8,117 bases of DNA from Acidaminococcaceae bacterium. GTDB lineage: Bacteria > Bacillota > Negativicutes > Acidaminococcales > Acidaminococcaceae. Position numbers and translations under genes: made by a program. The stretch spans positions 1 through 8,117 of the forward strand of contig DOSQ01000016.1 in assembly GCA_003512125.1 (NCBI GenBank), read 5' to 3'. This document shows, one piece after another, positions 5,571-8,117 of the stretch. Under the pieces are notes generated by a model. That model saw nothing but the letters and a program-made list of their open reading frames with translations. It did not search any database and was not told the DNA's origin. Every line of letters starts with the position of its first letter. Within the stretch, counting starts at the first letter, position 1.

Positions 5571-5626
5571 CTTTCCCGTCCGGCGTGCGGTTGTGCGTTC
5601 AGCCCGGCATGAAGCGGAAAGCTGTG

Positions 5627-5908
5627 TCATTTTCCGGGAGGCTCTTTGAACCGTACGGTCAGCATGGGATTTTCTTCTGCTGCGTCCCGGAATACCTGCA
5701 GCATGGTCTGCCCGTAGTCGCCCAGGTATTCGTTGTTGCGGATGATCCGCGGCACCACGATGACCGTTTCTTCCATGATTTCCCCCAGGCAATCATATAA
5801 CGCATCCAGATTTTTACCGTAATAATCGGGGAAGTTCAATTTTTCCTTTAAATAGGCATGGGCTCTTGATCTGCCCTTGAATCTTTTTTCATCCAATACG
5901 ATTTCCAT
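5627..5908 (-). CDS. Barstar-family ribonuclease inhibitor
   Basis: A 93-residue cytoplasmic protein of the barstar family, which plugs the active site of barnase-type RNases. The signature FPDYYGKNLDALYDCL (26-41) aligns with barstar LPEYYGENLDALWDCL without gaps. The barnase-contacting residues fall at the same numbers: Asp35 and Asp39 are kept, Trp38 is Tyr, and Glu76 corresponds to Asp75 in QVFRDA. Length matches barstar (about 90). The start chosen is ATG at 5908-5906 because AAGGAGGT (5923-5916) sits 7 bases upstream and the protein then begins MEIVLDEKRF, as the family does. An in-frame ATG at 5932 would add eight residues and overlap the upstream stop as TGATG. It is the second gene after the barnase-like gene, so toxin and inhibitor are co-transcribed. 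Confidence 0.93.
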   Translation of the reverse strand: MEIVLDEKRFKGRSRAHAYLKEKLNFPDYYGKNLDALYDCLGEIMEETVIVVPRIIRNNEYLGDYGQTMLQVFRDAAEENPMLTVRFKEPPGK

Positions 5909-5915
5909 ATGCTGA

Positions 5916-5923
5916 ACCTCCTT
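5916..5923 (-). promoter_or_regulatory. Ribosome binding site deciding the barstar start
   Basis: AAGGAGGT reads in full as a Shine-Dalgarno sequence, 7 bases ahead of the ATG at 5908. It lies in the 23-base gap after the barnase stop. It would be inside the coding sequence if the ATG at 5932 were used, which argues for the later start and for strong independent translation of the inhibitor. Confidence 0.75.
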
Positions 5924-5931
5924 GGCTTCCA

Positions 5932-6525
5932 TCAGTACAACCTGACAAAATCGCGGTAATGGGATCCGGAGTAATAGATCAGCCCGTCATTGGAGAAGCA
6001 GATCCGTTTGGCGTTCCGGTTCCCTTTTACGTAGTCGATGTCACATTCTTTCCAGGTGCGGCCCTGCTTGTCCGGCAGTACTTTTTCATAATTATTGAAA
6101 CGGTCCCCGCCGATGCTTTTGCCGGGTGCCACCTTGTCCAGCGTGCCTTTGGTCTTCCAGCCCAGCTTGCCGGCCTGTCCTTTTGTGATATAGTTGGGAG
6201 GCAGTGTCTTGTACACATGGATGTAGGCTGCCACATGCTCCTTATCGGTATACGCTTTACCCTTCTCAACCTTTACCCGGGCCTCAGATGCTTTGCCGGC
6301 ATCTCCCGGGTTATTTATTTTTTCGGAAGTTTGTTTCTGCTGTTTACTGTCTTTTTGCTGAATTTTATCCGAAGCGCCGGCAACATTGCCGTTCCTGTTC
6401 TCCTGGTTCTGTGTGACCGTAGTCCCTGGTGCTGCCGGCGGCGTCTCTTTTTTCTTGCCGGTACAGCCCAGAACAACGCTCAGCAGCATGACAACCGCTA
6501 ATGCAATCGCAAATACTTTTTTCAT
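5932..6525 (-). CDS. Lipoprotein-anchored barnase-type ribonuclease
   Basis: A 197-residue exported guanyl-specific-type RNase. The signal peptide ends in the lipobox V18-L19-G20-C21, so the mature protein should be lipid-anchored. Residues 22-92 are a hydrophilic linker rich in Gln, Asn, Lys and Pro. Residues 93-197 align closely with barnase: HVAAYIHVYKTLPPNYITKG, GWKTKGTLDKVAPGKSIGGD and GRTWKECDIDYVKGNRNAKR. The catalytic set is complete: Glu160 (barnase E73), Arg170 (R83), Arg174 (R87) and His189 (H102), with Lys115 at the K27 position. Thr22 after the Cys is not the Asp that retains lipoproteins in the enterobacterial inner membrane, so outer-membrane placement is possible (inference). 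The ATG at 6525 follows AAGGAGG with a long 11-base spacing. Barstar follows 23 bases downstream, as expected for a toxin-immunity pair. Confidence 0.93.
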   Translation of the reverse strand: MKKVFAIALAVVMLLSVVLGCTGKKKETPPAAPGTTVTQNQENRNGNVAGASDKIQQKDSKQQKQTSEKINNPGDAGKASEARVKVEKGKAYTDKEHVAAYIHVYKTLPPNYITKGQAGKLGWKTKGTLDKVAPGKSIGGDRFNNYEKVLPDKQGRTWKECDIDYVKGNRNAKRICFSNDGLIYYSGSHYRDFVRLY

Positions 6526-6629
6526 TGCAACAGAGTCCTCCTTTACGTTAGCTCAGCACGATTCCGGATGCGTTTCTGCATCGTTATACATCTTTCTTTA
6601 CGCTTTTTTATAAAACTAAACTGAGAATC

Positions 6630-7853
6630 TTATATCTGAAGGTTTTCTATGGCACGTGTGATGACCGGCCGGACAGCTTTTTCATTTTCCGGTTTGTAAA
6701 CAAAGCCCAGTTCAATCACCTGACCGTCCCTGACAAAGGTGTAACTTTCATTTTTACTGCCATTGACTTCATAGCTGCCTTTCACACAGCTCCGGCCTCC
6801 GACGGTTATAAACTCGCCCCGGTAACCCGTTGCTTCACCTTTCGTGTCGGCAGCAAGTTTCTGCTTCAGTCCCTCCAGTACCGCGGTCTGTTCTGCCTGC
6901 TGCAGACTGTCAAGGGACGGCGGCAGAAAGGCAAACTGTGCACCGGGATACGAGACCAGACCCACCATGATGCTTTCGTTCCCGTAAACTTCCATGCTCA
7001 TGCTGACTTCTGATGGATCCTTCAGACTGATACAGGAGGCCGGCACTTCCGTGGCAAGCGATGTACCCGGCACATTGATCTTCTTCCAGACCTGGGATAT
7101 CTCCACGCTGTTCATCCATTCCGGGATCCGTTCCTTATATTCCGGATAGCGCGTCTCATCCATCATATACATCACCACGAACATGCGGTTCTGTGTAACA
7201 AATACGTATTCATCCCGCAGCAGCCTGCGCTTTCCGTCTGTCGTCAGCGTGGTGGATACAACATGGACTGCCTTCTGTCCTGCCAGTTCCACTTCCCCGC
7301 TGGTCAGAATCTTTTTATCATTGGCGCTGTCTTTTACACTGCTTTTCACAAGGCGCAGAAAGTCTTCCCGGAAGGCATCCACCTGAAAGGGCATCAGCGG
7401 TCCTCTGCTGTCGATGGCTGATGCGTCGATGGCCAGCCGCAGACCTTTCTCCTTGTTTTCACCCCGCAGCACCGCTACCGGGTTGACACCCAGCGGGTAC
7501 AGCTGCAGTTCCGCCGGGATCAATACACGGAATCCGTTACCGGCATCAGTAAAAGCAACTACATCTTCCCTGCCTGCCACAGGTTCCGTTACGGGATATT
7601 TCGTTTCTGCTTCCGCTGTGGCGGTATCTGCAGCCTCTGTACCGGCAGTTTTGCTGTTTGACTGCACATCTGCAGCCTGCGCATCGGCAGTTTTGCTGTC
7701 TGGCTGTACAACTGCAGCCTGCGTATCGATGGCTTTGCCCTCTGACTGCACAGCAGCCGCTGTCTGCTGCGCCTGTGCTGTATTACCCGTGATCGCAGCC
7801 ACTCCCAGCACCATGCTGACGGATACAATGACTGCCATGATGATCTTTCGCAC
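6630..7853 (-). CDS. Large exported protein with 14-residue repeats and two DcrB/PsbP-like domains
   Basis: A 407-residue protein without a firm family. A signal peptide (1-28, cleavage at AQA) leads into three 14-residue repeats (32-45, 46-59, 60-73; pattern AAxVQxxxKTAxxQ) and an Ala/Thr/Glu linker to about 95. Two consecutive regions follow, 98-256 and 258-407. Each reads like the DcrB/PsbP-type fold: an opening GFRVLIPAEL or GTSLATEVPAS strand; a helix around 155-175 or 313-335; then VELAGQKAVHVVSTTLTTDG...YVFVTQNRMFVV or ITVGGRSCVKGSYEVNGS...YTFVRDGQVIEL; and a closing helix with NSVEI or ENLQI. The duplication is my reading by eye. The start is GTG at 7853 with AGGTGA close upstream. 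Role unknown; such domains are often envelope-associated. It lies 104 bases ahead of the barnase-like gene on the same strand, with no strong terminator between, so some read-through is possible. Confidence 0.75.
   Translation of the reverse strand: MRKIIMAVIVSVSMVLGVAAITGNTAQAQQTAAAVQSEGKAIDTQAAVVQPDSKTADAQAADVQSNSKTAGTEAADTATAEAETKYPVTEPVAGREDVVAFTDAGNGFRVLIPAELQLYPLGVNPVAVLRGENKEKGLRLAIDASAIDSRGPLMPFQVDAFREDFLRLVKSSVKDSANDKKILTSGEVELAGQKAVHVVSTTLTTDGKRRLLRDEYVFVTQNRMFVVMYMMDETRYPEYKERIPEWMNSVEISQVWKKINVPGTSLATEVPASCISLKDPSEVSMSMEVYGNESIMVGLVSYPGAQFAFLPPSLDSLQQAEQTAVLEGLKQKLAADTKGEATGYRGEFITVGGRSCVKGSYEVNGSKNESYTFVRDGQVIELGFVYKPENEKAVRPVITRAIENLQI
7630..7760 (-). repeat. Three tandem 42-base repeats inside the 6630-7853 gene
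   Basis: Units of 42 bases begin at about 7630, 7672 and 7714, each opening with GCAGCC on the plus strand and sharing GGCAGTTTTGCTGT-type cores (less exact in the third). They encode the 14-residue Ala/Gln/Lys/Thr repeats just after the signal peptide. The 42-base period keeps the frame, so unit number could vary between strains by slippage or recombination. Confidence 0.8.
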
Positions 7854-7920
7854 CGCTTCACCTGCTTTCCCTGCTGTTTATATAAAACAAAAATGTTGTG
7901 AATTTGTGTCTTTTCAAAAC

Positions 7921-8117
7921 CTATTTTTTCCCAATATCCGTATTGCCTGCCTCTTCCAGTGTGAACAAAATGCTCTGGGCATGCTGTTTCCAATACGGCG
8001 CCAGCACGTTTGCCATGACTGACCGTATCGCATCCTGGTCCATCGGTTCCAACACGCCTGCAAAGATCAGGTTGAAACGGTCCAGTAACAACTGCATGGT
8101 CAGCGTGTTATATACGA
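7921..8117 (-). CDS. C-terminal end of an unidentified gene (cut by right edge)
   Basis: An open frame enters from the right edge and runs 64 codons to TAG at 7923-7921. The visible peptide begins VYNTLTMQLLLDRFNLIFAG, continues with VMANVLAPYWKQHAQSILFTLEEAG and ends NTDIGKK. It looks helical and amphipathic like a folded protein end, without low-complexity bias. An internal ATG (residue 7) has no ribosome site, so this is more likely a partial gene than a short complete one. I do not recognise the family; a helical regulator C-terminus would fit but is not shown. The stop is 67 bases upstream of the GTG start of the next gene on the same strand, with no terminator hairpin, so the two could be co-transcribed. 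Confidence 0.6.
   Translation of the reverse strand, partial: VYNTLTMQLLLDRFNLIFAGVLEPMDQDAIRSVMANVLAPYWKQHAQSILFTLEEAGNTDIGKK

Noticed and set aside
5571..5621. Inverted repeat CTTTCC/GGAAAG between the permease and barstar genes
   Set aside because: Arms are only 6 bases across a loop of about 39 bases, without a T-run in either direction; not a credible bidirectional terminator.
6567..6582. GATGC/GCATC hairpin ahead of the barnase-like gene
   Set aside because: A 5-base stem with a 6-base loop and no T-run is too weak to call a terminator or operator.
7414..8022. Plus-strand open frame of 202 codons rich in Ser, Ala and Cys
   Set aside because: Its composition comes from the antisense of the 42-base repeats and of the signal-peptide region. 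It also crosses the partial gene at the right edge on the other strand.

Overview
The window looks like chromosome from a diderm Firmicute of the Negativicutes type (Acidaminococcus or Phascolarctobacterium-like). This is an inference. It rests on medium GC content, strong Firmicutes-style Shine-Dalgarno sequences (AGGAGG) and low-GC-Gram-positive protein families (barnase/barstar, YrvM-type TcdA), found beside a PagL-like outer-membrane beta-barrel that ends in a C-terminal Phe and so implies an outer membrane. No mobile element, CRISPR array, tRNA or rRNA was seen.

Layout, left to right. Positions 1-233 (-) hold the start of a MetQ/NlpA methionine-binding lipoprotein cut by the left edge. 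At 385-708 (-) is a small exported SH3b protein with an extended -10 promoter. At 915-1613 (-) is tRNA threonylcarbamoyladenosine dehydratase TcdA, with a TTG start and a strong AT-rich terminator. Diverging from it at 1868-2443 (+) is a PagL-like lipid A deacylase-family barrel; a perfect dyad lies between the two divergent promoters. At 2461-3057 (-) and 3401-3955 (-) are two exported proteins of unknown function, separated by a 343-base non-coding stretch rich in palindromes. At 4091-4702 (-) is a cytoplasmic C39/papain-like putative cysteine peptidase. At 4806-5570 (+) is a TauE/SafE-family permease. At 5627-5908 (-) and 5932-6525 (-) lie a barstar inhibitor and, transcriptionally upstream of it, a lipoprotein-anchored barnase-type ribonuclease. 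At 6630-7853 (-) is a large exported protein with three 14-residue repeats followed by what look like two DcrB/PsbP-like domains. At 7921-8117 (-) is the C-terminal end of an unidentified gene cut by the right edge.

Most genes are separate units with their own ribosome binding sites and, where visible, their own promoters or terminators. The barnase-barstar pair is the clear two-gene operon. The common theme is the cell envelope: seven of the eleven genes encode proteins with an export signal, and another is a membrane permease. The most notable system is the barnase-barstar pair, in which the RNase domain keeps its catalytic residues but sits behind a lipobox and a roughly 70-residue hydrophilic linker, so it should be displayed on the envelope rather than released, while the unsignalled barstar stays in the cytoplasm as immunity protein.
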